The translations under genes were made by a program, and so were the position numbers. Positions 41,452 to 49,517 of a DNA stretch of 51,242 nucleotides are shown here, piece by piece (position 1 is the first letter of the stretch; every line of letters starts with the position of its first letter). Source of the stretch: UBA10161 sp964581105 (GTDB taxonomy: Archaea; Micrarchaeota; Micrarchaeia; Anstonellales; Anstonellaceae); assembly GCA_964581105.1 (NCBI GenBank), contig CAZOMB010000006.1, positions 1 to 51,242 on the forward strand, given 5' to 3'. The notes beneath the pieces are model-generated. The model ran no database searches, was not told where the DNA came from, and saw only the letters and a list, made by a program, of their open reading frames with translations.

Positions 41452-42747
41452 TCATCTGTAGCTTTGGGCATTCACTTTTTTCCATTGTGCTTTGTCAAAT
41501 GCCCCTGATTTTCCTAGTGGCTTTGTTGCATCAAGCCCTAGTTTGGTTGTTTTGTATGTATGGGGGTCTGCAGAAGGGTCTAATGACGAGCCCTTTACCC
41601 CTTTTTTCAAAACCATGCATTTATCTGCCTGGAAGCGGGTTGCAAGAGCCCATTCAACAGAATCAGGGTCATAAATGTCAATGTCATTATCAACAACTAT
41701 TACTCTTTTAAGGGACTTGTGGCCAGCAAAAGCAGCTTCAATTGCCTTTTTTCCATCATCTTGCTTTTGTTTTTTTATTCCAACAACTGCATGCAGCCAT
41801 GAGCAGCCCCCAGAAGTAATGTTTACCCCTGTGCATTTTGCTACTTTGTTCACTTCTCTGTAAATGGTTGGCTCGCGCGGCATTCCCATGAGCATTTTGT
41901 GCTCAAGCCCCCCTGGCACAAGCAAATGCCATATCGGGTTTTTTCTGTGATGCACTTTTGTTATTTTCATTACTCTTTGCTTTCTTTTAATGTCATAAGT
42001 GCCTGTCAAGTCAACAAATGGGCCCTCATCAGCCTGTTCATTTGTTATTATCCCCTCAAATGAATATTCAGCATCTGCAGGTACCTCTATTCCATTGCCA
42101 AGCTTTACTGTATTAAGGGGCATTAAGGAATTTGCTATTTGAAGCTCATCCTTGCCAATCTCAATTGAGGTTGCTCCTGCCAAAAGGACATTTGCAGAAA
42201 CCCCGACTACAACTGCAACAGGCAAATCTCCTCCTGCCCTTTTTATGTACTCATCCAAATGCCTGTGCAAAATCCTCATAGACACTTTATCCTTGCCAAT
42301 GACCATCATCCTGTGAAATGAGCAGTTTCTCCCAAATTCCTTGTCATTTGCAATTACAACTGCTGATGACAAATATTCGCCCCCGTCTTTTGGCGCATGA
42401 AAAGGGATTGGAAGCTTGCTTAAGTCTACTTCTTTTTCAGTCACTTCAAGAACAGGGGCATTGTGCGCTTTTTTCGGGGCTGTTGGATTTTGTATTGCGT
42501 CAATAAGCTTTGGCACAAGCTCATTTCTCTTTATTCCAAAATACCCACATATCAATTCCCTTGTGCAAAATACATTAGCAGCAACCCTGGTGCCTGGCAA
42601 TTCCTTTATCTTGCTGGTTTGGATAGCATTTCCATCAAGCTCTTTTGCAACTGAGGCAAGCTCAAGCTGAAGCGAGGCTTGTTTTTGGAGCTCAATCAGC
42701 ATATTTTTTGCCTTAAGCTCAACAAGAAAATCACGAAATGACTTCAT
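41452..42747 (-). CDS. UbiD-family anhydromevalonate phosphate decarboxylase
   Basis: A 431-residue UbiD-type decarboxylase that uses prenylated FMN. Motifs include EFGRNCSFHRMMVIGKDKVS, DEGPFVDLTGTYDIKRKQ and VIVDNDIDIYDPDSVEWALA. In this operon it should convert trans-anhydromevalonate 5-phosphate to isopentenyl phosphate. ATG 42747 is favoured over GTG 42756: it overlaps the UbiX stop as ATGA and AGAGGTGG lies 5-12 bases upstream. Other UbiD roles are possible in general, but the neighbours make this one very likely. Confidence 0.92.
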   Translation of the reverse strand: MKSFRDFLVELKAKNMLIELQKQASLQLELASVAKELDGNAIQTSKIKELPGTRVAANVFCTRELICGYFGIKRNELVPKLIDAIQNPTAPKKAHNAPVLEVTEKEVDLSKLPIPFHAPKDGGEYLSSAVVIANDKEFGRNCSFHRMMVIGKDKVSMRILHRHLDEYIKRAGGDLPVAVVVGVSANVLLAGATSIEIGKDELQIANSLMPLNTVKLGNGIEVPADAEYSFEGIITNEQADEGPFVDLTGTYDIKRKQRVMKITKVHHRKNPIWHLLVPGGLEHKMLMGMPREPTIYREVNKVAKCTGVNITSGGCSWLHAVVGIKKQKQDDGKKAIEAAFAGHKSLKRVIVVDNDIDIYDPDSVEWALATRFQADKCMVLKKGVKGSSLDPSADPHTYKTTKLGLDATKPLGKSGAFDKAQWKKVNAQSYR

Positions 42748-43277
42748 TGCTTCCACCTCTTGAACAATTTGTGCTGTATTTCCAGCTGGTCAAGCACTTT
42801 TCCAACAACAAAATCCATTAAATCCTCAACTTTTTTTGGCTTATGATAAAAACCAGGGCAAGCAGGCATTATAACTCCCCCTGCAAGCGTAACAAGCCGC
42901 ATATTTTCAATTGCTATTAAGGAAAAAGGAGTCTCCCTGACAACTAGCACAAGCTTTCTCCTCTCCTTTAAAGCAACTTCTGCAGCCCTGCTAATCAAAG
43001 TATTGCCAACCCCATTTGCTATTTCCCCTAAAGTTTTCAGGGAGCAGGGGCAAATTACCATTGCATCAAATTTATGCGAGCCAGAAGCAAAAGGAGCAGC
43101 CAAATTGTTTTCCTCAAAATCAGGCTTTGGAAGAGTTGCCTTTTCCTCTTTGGCAACCAGAAAAGCCCCCTTGCTTATTACTGTATATGTTTCTTGCTTT
43201 GTCTTTTTGAGAGACTTTACAAGCCTTGTGCCATAACCTATTCCTGAGGCTCCTGTTATTGCAACCAAAATCCGCAT
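42744..43277 (-). CDS. ubiX: Flavin prenyltransferase UbiX
   Basis: A 177-residue flavoprotein with the N-terminal ILVAITGASGIGYGTRLVKS, the FMN/prenyl site MVICPCSLKTLGEIANGVGN and VLVVRETPFSLIAIENMRLV. It joins dimethylallyl phosphate to FMN to make the prFMN cofactor of UbiD. ATG 43277 is preferred over 43292 because a TATA box (43299-43308) lies 26 bases upstream. It heads the ubiX-ubiD-acnX operon. Confidence 0.94.
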   Translation of the reverse strand: MRILVAITGASGIGYGTRLVKSLKKTKQETYTVISKGAFLVAKEEKATLPKPDFEENNLAAPFASGSHKFDAMVICPCSLKTLGEIANGVGNTLISRAAEVALKERRKLVLVVRETPFSLIAIENMRLVTLAGGVIMPACPGFYHKPKKVEDLMDFVVGKVLDQLEIQHKLFKRWKQ

Positions 43278-43298
43278 GGGAAAAATTCTCATCTATGG

Positions 43299-43308
43299 TT
43301 TTAAATAG
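43299..43308 (-). promoter_or_regulatory. TATA box of the ubiX-ubiD-acnX operon
   Basis: CTATTTAAAA on the minus strand, 26 bases before ATG 43277; indicates a leaderless operon mRNA. Confidence 0.5.
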
Positions 43309-43314
43309 GCTTTG

Positions 43315-43734
43315 CTATTTCTGCTTTTTTCCAGTCTTCTCAGGGACTATATCGTAATAGTTGTCAATATATTTGCTTGTTGCAGATTCCTCTATCAAGT
43401 AAACTGAATGATTTGGGGAATCACCAGTTCCTTTCATGCCGCGCTTGCAATATATTGGGGTAAGGCCTGCCTCCACAGCACCATTAACGATAAACAGGAC
43501 TTTCTCCAAATAGCCATCATTCTTCCAAAGGTTGAAGAGCGGAATGACCATATGGATGGTTCCTATTTTTTCTCCACGTTCAGTTCTGGCCCCATCTGCT
43601 CTCTTAATTATATTTACAGTTCCGCCAACATCTCCAAGCATCCACTTGCCTTTGTCTGGAATGCACATGCCCTTCAGCAGATTCAAAAGCTGGCGTGGGG
43701 TCTTGTTTTTTGAAACATTGCGTTGTCCATACAT
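43315..43734 (-). CDS. Protein of unknown function between ubiX and IPK
   Basis: A 139-residue basic protein. It has an N-terminal helical stretch (NKTPRQLLNLLKGMC) then a likely beta fold (WMLGDVGGTVNIIKRADGAR, EKIGTIHMVIPLFNLWKNDG, VNGAVEAGLTPIYCKRG). It sits 38 bases upstream of the ubiX start on the same strand but seems to have a separate transcript because the ubiX TATA lies between. No family recognised; presence inside the isoprenoid cluster may be coincidence. Confidence 0.68.
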   Translation of the reverse strand: MYGQRNVSKNKTPRQLLNLLKGMCIPDKGKWMLGDVGGTVNIIKRADGARTERGEKIGTIHMVIPLFNLWKNDGYLEKVLFIVNGAVEAGLTPIYCKRGMKGTGDSPNHSVYLIEESATSKYIDNYYDIVPEKTGKKQK

Positions 43735-43851
43735 AATCTCATCTCTTCCATAAGTTGCATTTTCTGTGCCAAAGTGCTTTTAAACAGCATGGCACAGGTT
43801 CGGCTGGCGACAAAGGCAAGAGTTTTAATTCGGCTAGGGCAAAGTGAGGGC

Positions 43852-44607
43852 ATGCAGATAATAAAACTCGGCGGAAGTGCCATAACAAAAAAGTCTGGCT
43901 GGAAAAATGCGAATAGCAAAGCAATAGCTTCGCTTGCACAGGCAGTTGCATGCGCATGGAAAAAGGGAAAGCGCGACCTTGTAATAGTCCATGGGGCAGG
44001 CTCCTTTGGCCATGCGCTGGTTCTCAAGTACAAGATAGGAAAAGGGGCAAAAAACAAGAGGGAAAAGTCTGCTGCCCTGAAAACGCATGCTGCCTGCAAA
44101 AAGCTCTCATCGCTTGTGGTAAAACAGCTTAAGAAAAAAGGGGTAAAAGCAATTTCCCTTTCACCAAACAGGCTTGTTTCCTCTTCAATGAAAAGGATAA
44201 AAAAATTCAATACTAAGCCGATTTTTTCTTCACTTAAAAAAGGAGTATTGCCTGTTTTGCACGGTGACATGGTGCCAGATGAAAAATTGGGCTTTTCAGT
44301 GTGCTCAGGCGACCAAATAGTTTCCTACTTAGGGAAAAAGGCAAAAAGAATAATTCTTGCAACAAACGTTGACGGCATTCTTGTGAAAGGAAAGCTTGTG
44401 AAAAAGATAACAAAGACAAACTTTGCAAAGATAAAAAGGCACATAAAAGGCGCAGGCTCTCCTGATGTTACTGGCGGCATGGCAGGAAAAATAAGGGAAA
44501 TTATCAAGGCAAAGGTGCCTGCCTATATTGTGAATGCAAAAAAGCCAAAAAGGCTGCTAGCGCTTTTATTGGGGAAAAAAGCATTATGCACAAAAATAAA
44601 ATTCTGA
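43852..44607 (+). CDS. ipk: Isopentenyl phosphate kinase
   Basis: A 251-residue amino acid kinase-fold enzyme that phosphorylates isopentenyl phosphate to IPP with ATP. Signatures: IIKLGGSAITKK at the N-terminus, IVHGAGSFGHALVLKYKIG with the catalytic His, ILATNVDGILV and PDVTGGMAGKIREI near the end. ATG 43852 is chosen (MQIIKLGGS); the frame upstream to 43723 is not coding. A GAGTTTTAATTC element lies about 27 bases upstream, and GTGAGGG just before the ATG. It converges on the PAC2 gene. It completes the archaeal mevalonate route from the AcnX/UbiD steps. Confidence 0.95.
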   Translation: MQIIKLGGSAITKKSGWKNANSKAIASLAQAVACAWKKGKRDLVIVHGAGSFGHALVLKYKIGKGAKNKREKSAALKTHAACKKLSSLVVKQLKKKGVKAISLSPNRLVSSSMKRIKKFNTKPIFSSLKKGVLPVLHGDMVPDEKLGFSVCSGDQIVSYLGKKAKRIILATNVDGILVKGKLVKKITKTNFAKIKRHIKGAGSPDVTGGMAGKIREIIKAKVPAYIVNAKKPKRLLALLLGKKALCTKIKF

Positions 44608-44608
44608 A

Positions 44609-45370
44609 TTACCTTATGTAAGAAAGGTCCCTTTTTGGGGGCTCGCCGCCAAGCTTTCCTGCAGCTATTGCCTCTTTTTCCATCTTTTTTGCGAAAATTT
44701 CTGATTCTTTTGCCCTTTTGTCAAGCTTTTTCACATCAACTTTAATTCCAATGATTTGACAAAGGACCTCCAATATGCTTTGCGCTGATTTTGGGTCGAC
44801 AAACCCGCCATGCGTTTCTCCCATAATGCAAAGCCCTGGCATTTTCCTTATCTTTCCCATTCCAATAAGAAGCCCGGCTGCGCCTATTATTGACCCGCGG
44901 CTTTCGCCGAACCTTATGCCATATTTCTTGTATTTTTCTGCCATTGGCTTGTTGCTTACTATGCCAAATACTCTGGGCTTTGCATGCACCTTTCCTGTGC
45001 CATAGCCTCCAAGTGTTATTATGAGCTTTACTCCCTTTTTCTGGCAATAGTCCAGCATTTTTCCTGTTACCTCATACTGGGCCTCAGAGGTCACTGCCTG
45101 CACATCTCCAACAAGAATAAGAAGGTCATTCTTTTTCCCTTTAACATGGTAAAACCTGTTTTTTATCATCCTCATTACTCCATTCTTTTGCATGAGCACC
45201 TGGTGGGGAAAATGGGGCGAATAAAGGTCTGCCACTTTTTTTGCAGAAAGCTCGCCAATAAGGTGCATTGCAGCAATCTTGCCAACAAGGCCTATTCCTG
45301 GCAGGCCCTCAATGAGAATAGGGCTTTTCATCCTTGTCTTTTCAATTTCAATTATCTGGGTCTCTCTCAT
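44609..45370 (-). CDS. PAC2-family proteasome assembly chaperone
   Basis: A 253-residue PAC2 family protein (COG2047). It has SPILIEGLPGIGLVGKIAAM, the ITLGGYGTGKVHAKPRVFGI core and ESRGSIIGAAGLLIGMGKIR. The archaeal family is thought to chaperone proteasome assembly. ATG 45370 is used; an upstream frame to 45487 is the Nop10 region in another frame. The gene follows Nop10, aIF2-alpha, eS27 and eL42, the standard archaeal order. Confidence 0.9.
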   Translation of the reverse strand: MRETQIIEIEKTRMKSPILIEGLPGIGLVGKIAAMHLIGELSAKKVADLYSPHFPHQVLMQKNGVMRMIKNRFYHVKGKKNDLLILVGDVQAVTSEAQYEVTGKMLDYCQKKGVKLIITLGGYGTGKVHAKPRVFGIVSNKPMAEKYKKYGIRFGESRGSIIGAAGLLIGMGKIRKMPGLCIMGETHGGFVDPKSAQSILEVLCQIIGIKVDVKKLDKRAKESEIFAKKMEKEAIAAGKLGGEPPKRDLSYIR

Positions 45371-45506
45371 AATCAATTCTCCTGTATTTTGCATATTTGT
45401 CCTGTATTGAGAATTTTGGGGGGTGAGGGCTTTTTGTCTCTTTTCCGCAGTGCTGCCTGTCAAGCGTATACTTGTTGCACACAGCACAATACCTCATTGC
45501 TCTCAT
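45348..45506 (-). CDS. nop10: Nop10, H/ACA snoRNP protein
   Basis: A 52-residue protein, MRAMRYCAVCNKYTLDRQHC then GKETKSPHPPKFSIQDKYAKY and a basic end. The YCxVCxxYTL start, SPHPPKFS and DKYxKYRR are diagnostic of Nop10, which binds Cbf5 in H/ACA guide-RNA pseudouridylation particles. It overlaps the PAC2 start by 23 bases and starts 9 bases after the aIF2-alpha stop. ATG 45497 is an alternative start. Only three of the four usual zinc cysteines are seen, with His near the fourth. Confidence 0.92.
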   Translation of the reverse strand: MRAMRYCAVCNKYTLDRQHCGKETKSPHPPKFSIQDKYAKYRRIDYERDPDN

Positions 45507-45515
45507 CACAAAGCC

Positions 45516-46289
45516 TCAGTTCTCAATTTTTGAAAATTCTGCGTCTGCCTTGAGCTTTTTTGCTGACTCAAGCATTGCTTCAGCTGTTTCATCAAGCGCC
45601 TTTTCAGCTGTTTTAAAGTCATCAGCAATAACCCTTACCTGGTATTTTGGTGCCCCAAGGTAAAGGATGTCCATTTTTGCCTTTTGCCTGGTTTTTGCAG
45701 ATGATACAATTTTCTGTATTGCTCCTACACCGTCTGCAGAATATGAGGTAAGGCTGATTATCCCATTGACCTCTGCCTTTGTTTTTTTGATATTTTTTGC
45801 TGCAACCTCCAAAAGCGCCTTTCCCAACCCCTTTTCAATCTTAATGCCTTCCAAAGCCTGCTCTCCCTTTTCAGAAAGCGCCTCAATCGCGTCAATCAGG
45901 CTGCCATATTTTTCAGTTAGCACTGCCCTTGCCTCAAGCTGCTCGTTTTTTGTTGATTTTGCTATTTTTAATGAAACCTCAAACAGCTTTTCAGCCCTTC
46001 TTTCCCTTCTGCTGTCCTCTATTTTGAGCTTTTTTTCGCTTTCAGTTACCCTTTTTAATGAAAGGTCTATCTGGTTTTTTTCAGGTATAAGGTTATGGAC
46101 TTTTGCGACCAGCTTTTGCCCCTCATGCAAAAACTCGTGTATGTTCTTTATCCAGCGGGGGGCAACCTCTGATATATGTATGAATGCTTCCCTGCCCTGA
46201 TATTCGTCAAGAGTGCAGAATGCACCATAAGGCATTATTTTCCTTACAGTTGCAAGGACAAGCTCGTCCCTCTCAGGCATTTGTATCAT
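45516..46289 (-). CDS. Translation initiation factor aIF2 subunit alpha
   Basis: A 257-residue protein beginning MIQMPERDELVLATV with an S1 domain (VRKIMPYGAFCTLDEYQGRE, AFIHISEVAPRWIKNI, LIPEKNQIDLSLKRV), a helical middle and the alpha/beta C-terminal domain that binds the gamma subunit. It is part of the aIF2 heterotrimer that delivers initiator tRNA. The start overlaps the eS27 stop by one base (TAATG). The longer frame to 46376 is eS27 in another frame. Confidence 0.95.
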   Translation of the reverse strand: MIQMPERDELVLATVRKIMPYGAFCTLDEYQGREAFIHISEVAPRWIKNIHEFLHEGQKLVAKVHNLIPEKNQIDLSLKRVTESEKKLKIEDSRRERRAEKLFEVSLKIAKSTKNEQLEARAVLTEKYGSLIDAIEALSEKGEQALEGIKIEKGLGKALLEVAAKNIKKTKAEVNGIISLTSYSADGVGAIQKIVSSAKTRQKAKMDILYLGAPKYQVRVIADDFKTAEKALDETAEAMLESAKKLKADAEFSKIEN

Positions 46290-46453
46290 TACAATACCCG
46301 TATCACTTTTGCTCCTTGGGCCACATTTACCCTTGAGCCTGTGGAGTTTGCTATGACTGCGCCGCAAACAAGGCACTTTATTTCCTTGGCAGCATTTCCA
46401 AATACGTTCTGCTCATTTCCACATGCACATTTTACCCTTAGGAACTTGCTCAT
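46289..46453 (-). CDS. rps27e: Ribosomal protein eS27
   Basis: A 54-residue protein with a CxC...CxxC zinc ribbon: KCACGNEQNVFGNAAKEIKC then LVCGAVIANSTGSRVNV. The motif order and length match archaeal eS27. It is translated just after eL42 (11 bases apart) and is coupled to aIF2-alpha by TAATG. Confidence 0.93.
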   Translation of the reverse strand: MSKFLRVKCACGNEQNVFGNAAKEIKCLVCGAVIANSTGSRVNVAQGAKVIRVL

Positions 46454-46464
46454 ATCAAAACCTC

Positions 46465-46746
46465 TTAAGCTGAAAACTCCAGCCTCTTCTTTGTCCTTGA
46501 GCCAACAACCCTTTCATGCTTTTTCTTGCAGACAGAGCATGTAAGCATAATCTTTTGGCGCTGGCCCTGCTTTCTGACAGGAACTTTGCCAGCCCTTTTT
46601 CCCCCATGGCCCATCAGCTTTCTGTTGTGCCTCCTGTTGCCAAGTGCCATTGAGCGCGCCTTTCCCTTTGAAGCAAGCTTTGCCTTGTGGCTGGTGTGCT
46701 TTCTGCACTTTGGGCAGTAAGCGTTGATGTTCTTTGGGTGTTTCAT
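46465..46746 (-). CDS. rpl44e: Ribosomal protein eL42 (L44e)
   Basis: A 93-residue basic protein, MKHPKNINAYCPKCRKHTSH..., with two CxxC pairs (CPKC and CSVC) and the conserved MLTCSVCKKKHERVVGSRTK end. It sits at the E site of the large subunit. The GGHGGKR-like loop (GHGGKRAGKVPVRKQ) is intact. ATG 46746 is preferred over 46767, which would overlap the GINS gene. Confidence 0.95.
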   Translation of the reverse strand: MKHPKNINAYCPKCRKHTSHKAKLASKGKARSMALGNRRHNRKLMGHGGKRAGKVPVRKQGQRQKIMLTCSVCKKKHERVVGSRTKKRLEFSA

Positions 46747-46766
46747 ATCAAAATCACCATTGAGCA

Positions 46767-47357
46767 TTATTCAAGGGGTTGGGCAAGCTTTCCCTTTAAA
46801 AGCCAGTCTGCCTCGCTTGTTGGCAGTTTGTGCTCCTGGCCTGGCTTAAAGGGCCCAAATACCTCATCATTCACTCCCTTGTAAGCAGGGACGTCTTTTA
46901 CAAATCTCACCTTTTTAAGCCTGCTGTGCTCCTGCTTTGCAGTTGTTTTCTCCACAACAGCTTCATTCTTTTCCAGGTTTTTCCTTGAAGCCTCAAAGTT
47001 TGAAAGCATTGACTCAAGCTTTTCTGTCTCCTCATCTATGATGCTGCAGAACCTGTCATAAACCCTGTGCTCCTCCCTTGTCATGTCATCAGTTTTTCCA
47101 TGCACTCCGCTGCTTCTTATTGCCCTGAACAGGATTTTTTGCTGCCTTATGAGGGCAAGCTCCTTTATTGTTGCAGCTGCATTCTCAAATTCCCTCATCT
47201 GGAGAACAGAGCGGTTTGACTGCATTTCAGAGAATTTTGAGGAAAGGAATTTTCCTGCATTTTCATAAAAGTCTTCAGGAAGCTGCGCCAGGCTAGGCTG
47301 GGACTTTTCCTCCCTTGACAAATCGCGCAGGCGCTTGTAAGTAAGCTCTTCAGCCAT
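46767..47357 (-). CDS. GINS complex subunit (Gins51/Sld5-like)
   Basis: A 196-residue protein: a helical A domain (MAEELTYKRLRDLSREEKSQ, YENAGKFLSSKFSEMQSN, QKILFRAIRSS) and a C-terminal B domain with VRFVKDVPAYKGVNDEVFGP then FKPGQEHKLPTSEADWLLKG, the GINS B-domain signature. GINS is part of the replicative helicase complex with MCM and GAN/Cdc45. Domain order A-B is the Gins51 (GINS15) type. It lies beside the primase subunits, a common archaeal linkage, and TTTTTTATACC about 36 bases upstream with GGGGGAGG indicates its own promoter. Confidence 0.88.
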   Translation of the reverse strand: MAEELTYKRLRDLSREEKSQPSLAQLPEDFYENAGKFLSSKFSEMQSNRSVLQMREFENAAATIKELALIRQQKILFRAIRSSGVHGKTDDMTREEHRVYDRFCSIIDEETEKLESMLSNFEASRKNLEKNEAVVEKTTAKQEHSRLKKVRFVKDVPAYKGVNDEVFGPFKPGQEHKLPTSEADWLLKGKLAQPLE

Positions 47358-47386
47358 TTTCCTCCCCCTTTCTTTCCACTTCTAAA

Positions 47387-47397
47387 GGTATAAAAAA
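47387..47397 (-). promoter_or_regulatory. TATA box of the GINS-eL42-eS27-aIF2alpha-Nop10-PAC2 operon
   Basis: Minus-strand TTTTTTATACC 30-40 bases before ATG 47357; a GGGGGAGG ribosome site follows. Confidence 0.5.
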
Positions 47398-47402
47398 CCC
47401 AA

Positions 47403-48503
47403 TCAAGCCAGGACAGCGGCCTTTTTGCAAAGCAAGTATACTGCAGAGTGCATTGGAAGCAAAATTACAGTGCCTTTGTCAAGAGGCCCGAATGAAAAGT
47501 CCTTTATGCACAAGCAAGGGACTTGCTCAGTTGCCTTTACTTTCACTTCCTCCTCCCCAAATGCAGTTGCATGCTTCATTGGCTCAAACCTTCCAAGCCT
47601 GTCTATTTTTTTTGCTGCAAAACCGCTTCCCCCATGCAAAGTATTGGGCATCCTGATAAGCTTGCTAGTATCAGCAGTGACATTTGCATCTATCCTCCCT
47701 GCCATTGTAAGCCTCATTGACTCAAATTTTTCCTCAAGCTTTCTTTCCCTTGCAGCAATCCCAATATTGTCCCAATTGCCGTTTTTTATTGCCAAAACAA
47801 GCCTTTTCCTTTCTTCTGGCTTTTTGAGCTTTCTTGAGATGGATATGGCAAACTCATCATCCTCAAGAAGCGCAACAAATGCCCTGGCAAACTTTCCTCC
47901 AAACCCGCCTTGTGATGGGGACGGGCCAAAAAGCTTTTTCCCATCTTTCCAAAAAAGCCTGCCAAAAACAAGGCCTGTGCCTGTAACATAGTCAGCTATC
48001 TCCCTTCTTGCTTCCCTTCCAAGCTGCATGACAGAGCCTGACTTCACATGAACATGATATCCCCTGCTTCCTGAGAAGTTTATTGATATTTCATTTTTTG
48101 AAAGCCCAAAGTCAGAAAGCAAAAAGTCCTCAATAAGCTTTATTGCGTCATCCTTTACCTTTTCAAGGCATGCTTCGCACGTGAACTTTTTGCATGAATG
48201 TGCTTCAGCATCAAGGTCAAATACCAGGTCTGCGCCCTGCCAGTTTTTCCTGAGCATTGGCCTTGCTGCAGGAAACTCATAATAGGCAACAGAATGCGAG
48301 ATATACAAAGGCGCCTCATTGACAAGCTTTGCCCTAAGCTCTGCCTCATCCCTTATCCCTATGTGCCTGAATTCTATTTTCTTTTCCCAGCCGCCAAACC
48401 CAACTTCCCTTTTTCCAATGTCTGCGGCAGAAACCTTGCAGTCCTTGTAGTAATCTGAGAACTTTTTTCTCAGGAATTTTTCCTCATTTCCTGCCAGCCT
48501 CAT
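47403..48503 (-). CDS. priS: DNA primase small (catalytic) subunit PriS
   Basis: A 366-residue archaeo-eukaryotic primase. The catalytic acids are in DLVFDLDAE (about residues 92-100), with SGSRGYHVHVKSGSV as the nucleotide-binding motif and the third acid in TADTSKLIRMPNTLHG. Cys residues in HSCKKFTCEACL form the zinc knuckle. It makes RNA/DNA primers with PriL, encoded 8 bases upstream. The start follows PriL closely. Confidence 0.95.
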   Translation of the reverse strand: MRLAGNEEKFLRKKFSDYYKDCKVSAADIGKREVGFGGWEKKIEFRHIGIRDEAELRAKLVNEAPLYISHSVAYYEFPAARPMLRKNWQGADLVFDLDAEAHSCKKFTCEACLEKVKDDAIKLIEDFLLSDFGLSKNEISINFSGSRGYHVHVKSGSVMQLGREARREIADYVTGTGLVFGRLFWKDGKKLFGPSPSQGGFGGKFARAFVALLEDDEFAISISRKLKKPEERKRLVLAIKNGNWDNIGIAARERKLEEKFESMRLTMAGRIDANVTADTSKLIRMPNTLHGGSGFAAKKIDRLGRFEPMKHATAFGEEEVKVKATEQVPCLCIKDFSFGPLDKGTVILLPMHSAVYLLCKKAAVLA

Positions 48504-48511
48504 AGTTACAC

Positions 48512-49483
48512 CTAATGCTTTTTGCCTGCCTCAAGCCTTCTCAGCCTTGCGCCATGCACAGAATCCCTGAAGCGCAAAGGGGTATTGCACCTGCACTCAG
48601 CAACGCATATGCCATAGCTGTCCATTGTTGAGCATGATGCCATCCTGTACTTTTTCTTTGTTATGTGCTCAACCTGGTACCTTGTAGTTTTCTCAGAAAA
48701 GTCAGGGGCAGCCCTAAAATAGTCCACAATCCTTTCAGGGGGCGCGCCTGCATTCACAAGATAAATTGCAAGAGCAACCCTTGCAGTGTGGGGCACATTG
48801 ACATTCATTGCCAAATCCTCAATCAGCCTCTTTATGCATGGCGGGTAATTTTCCTGCCCTACTTTTAGTGTTGCAAGCTCAAGCTTTGGAAGAAGCATCA
48901 GCGCCCGTTTTCCTGCTGCCTTTATTTCTTTTGGGAATTCAGCCCTTATTGGGAGGCTTTTTTCAATGCTTTTTTTCACTGCTTCCTCCAGCATCCTGGT
49001 TCTTTCATGCTTTGTGACTTTCACTTTTCCCTTGGAAACTTCCCTGTTTGTCAATTTATAGTCCATTGAGCGCGGGGTATACTCCAAGTATTTGGCAAGT
49101 GCCACCAGGTAATTTTTTCCCTGCTTTTCAAATTCAAGGGAAAACTCAGAGGCAACCTCATCAATATACCCCGGGTTTATTGCATTGTCGCTTGAAAGGT
49201 ATTCGCCAGCCCTTTTTGCCTCTGCAACAGCATACCTGTTTATCAAATAACGGTTGTCTGCGCATGAAACAACCATCCTTGCGCAGGCATATGAGGCAAG
49301 CTCGTCCTTTCTTGCTGAGTCAAGGTCAGCCACTTTTTTTATCCTGCCCTTTAAAATGGCGTCCTTTACCCTGTTTTCCGCCTTTTCAATCAGCTCTGAG
49401 GATATCCCTATTCCGCTTTTTTTCACAAATTGCTTTGCAGCTTTTGAAAAAGGGTAATGAGAGCAAAAGACAAGGTCAACCAT
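48512..49483 (-). CDS. priL: DNA primase large subunit PriL
   Basis: A 323-residue protein. The N-terminal half is helical (HYPFSKAAKQFVKKSG). The C-terminal Fe-S domain has YPPCIKRLIEDLA, RYQVEHITKKKYRMASCSTM, YGICVAECRCNTPLRF; four Cys residues can bind a 4Fe-4S cluster, typical of PriL. It regulates priming and counts product length. ATG 49483 lies 29 bases after the TATA at 49508-49517, so it is leaderless. Confidence 0.94.
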   Translation of the reverse strand: MVDLVFCSHYPFSKAAKQFVKKSGIGISSELIEKAENRVKDAILKGRIKKVADLDSARKDELASYACARMVVSCADNRYLINRYAVAEAKRAGEYLSSDNAINPGYIDEVASEFSLEFEKQGKNYLVALAKYLEYTPRSMDYKLTNREVSKGKVKVTKHERTRMLEEAVKKSIEKSLPIRAEFPKEIKAAGKRALMLLPKLELATLKVGQENYPPCIKRLIEDLAMNVNVPHTARVALAIYLVNAGAPPERIVDYFRAAPDFSEKTTRYQVEHITKKKYRMASCSTMDSYGICVAECRCNTPLRFRDSVHGARLRRLEAGKKH

Positions 49484-49507
49484 GGAAGCAAATTTTCTGC
49501 TGAGGGG

Positions 49508-49517
49508 TTTATATACT
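49508..49517 (-). promoter_or_regulatory. TATA box of the priL-priS operon
   Basis: Minus-strand AGTATATAAA centred 29 bases before ATG 49483; it partly overlaps the 3' end of the deoxyhypusine synthase gene. Confidence 0.55.

Noticed and set aside
43723..43851. Longer N-terminus for isopentenyl phosphate kinase
   Set aside because: Family members start at MxIIKLGGS; the extra 43 codons overlap the divergent gene and follow no promoter.
45371..45487. Longer N-terminus for the PAC2 protein
   Set aside because: These bases encode Nop10 in another frame, which has clear family motifs.
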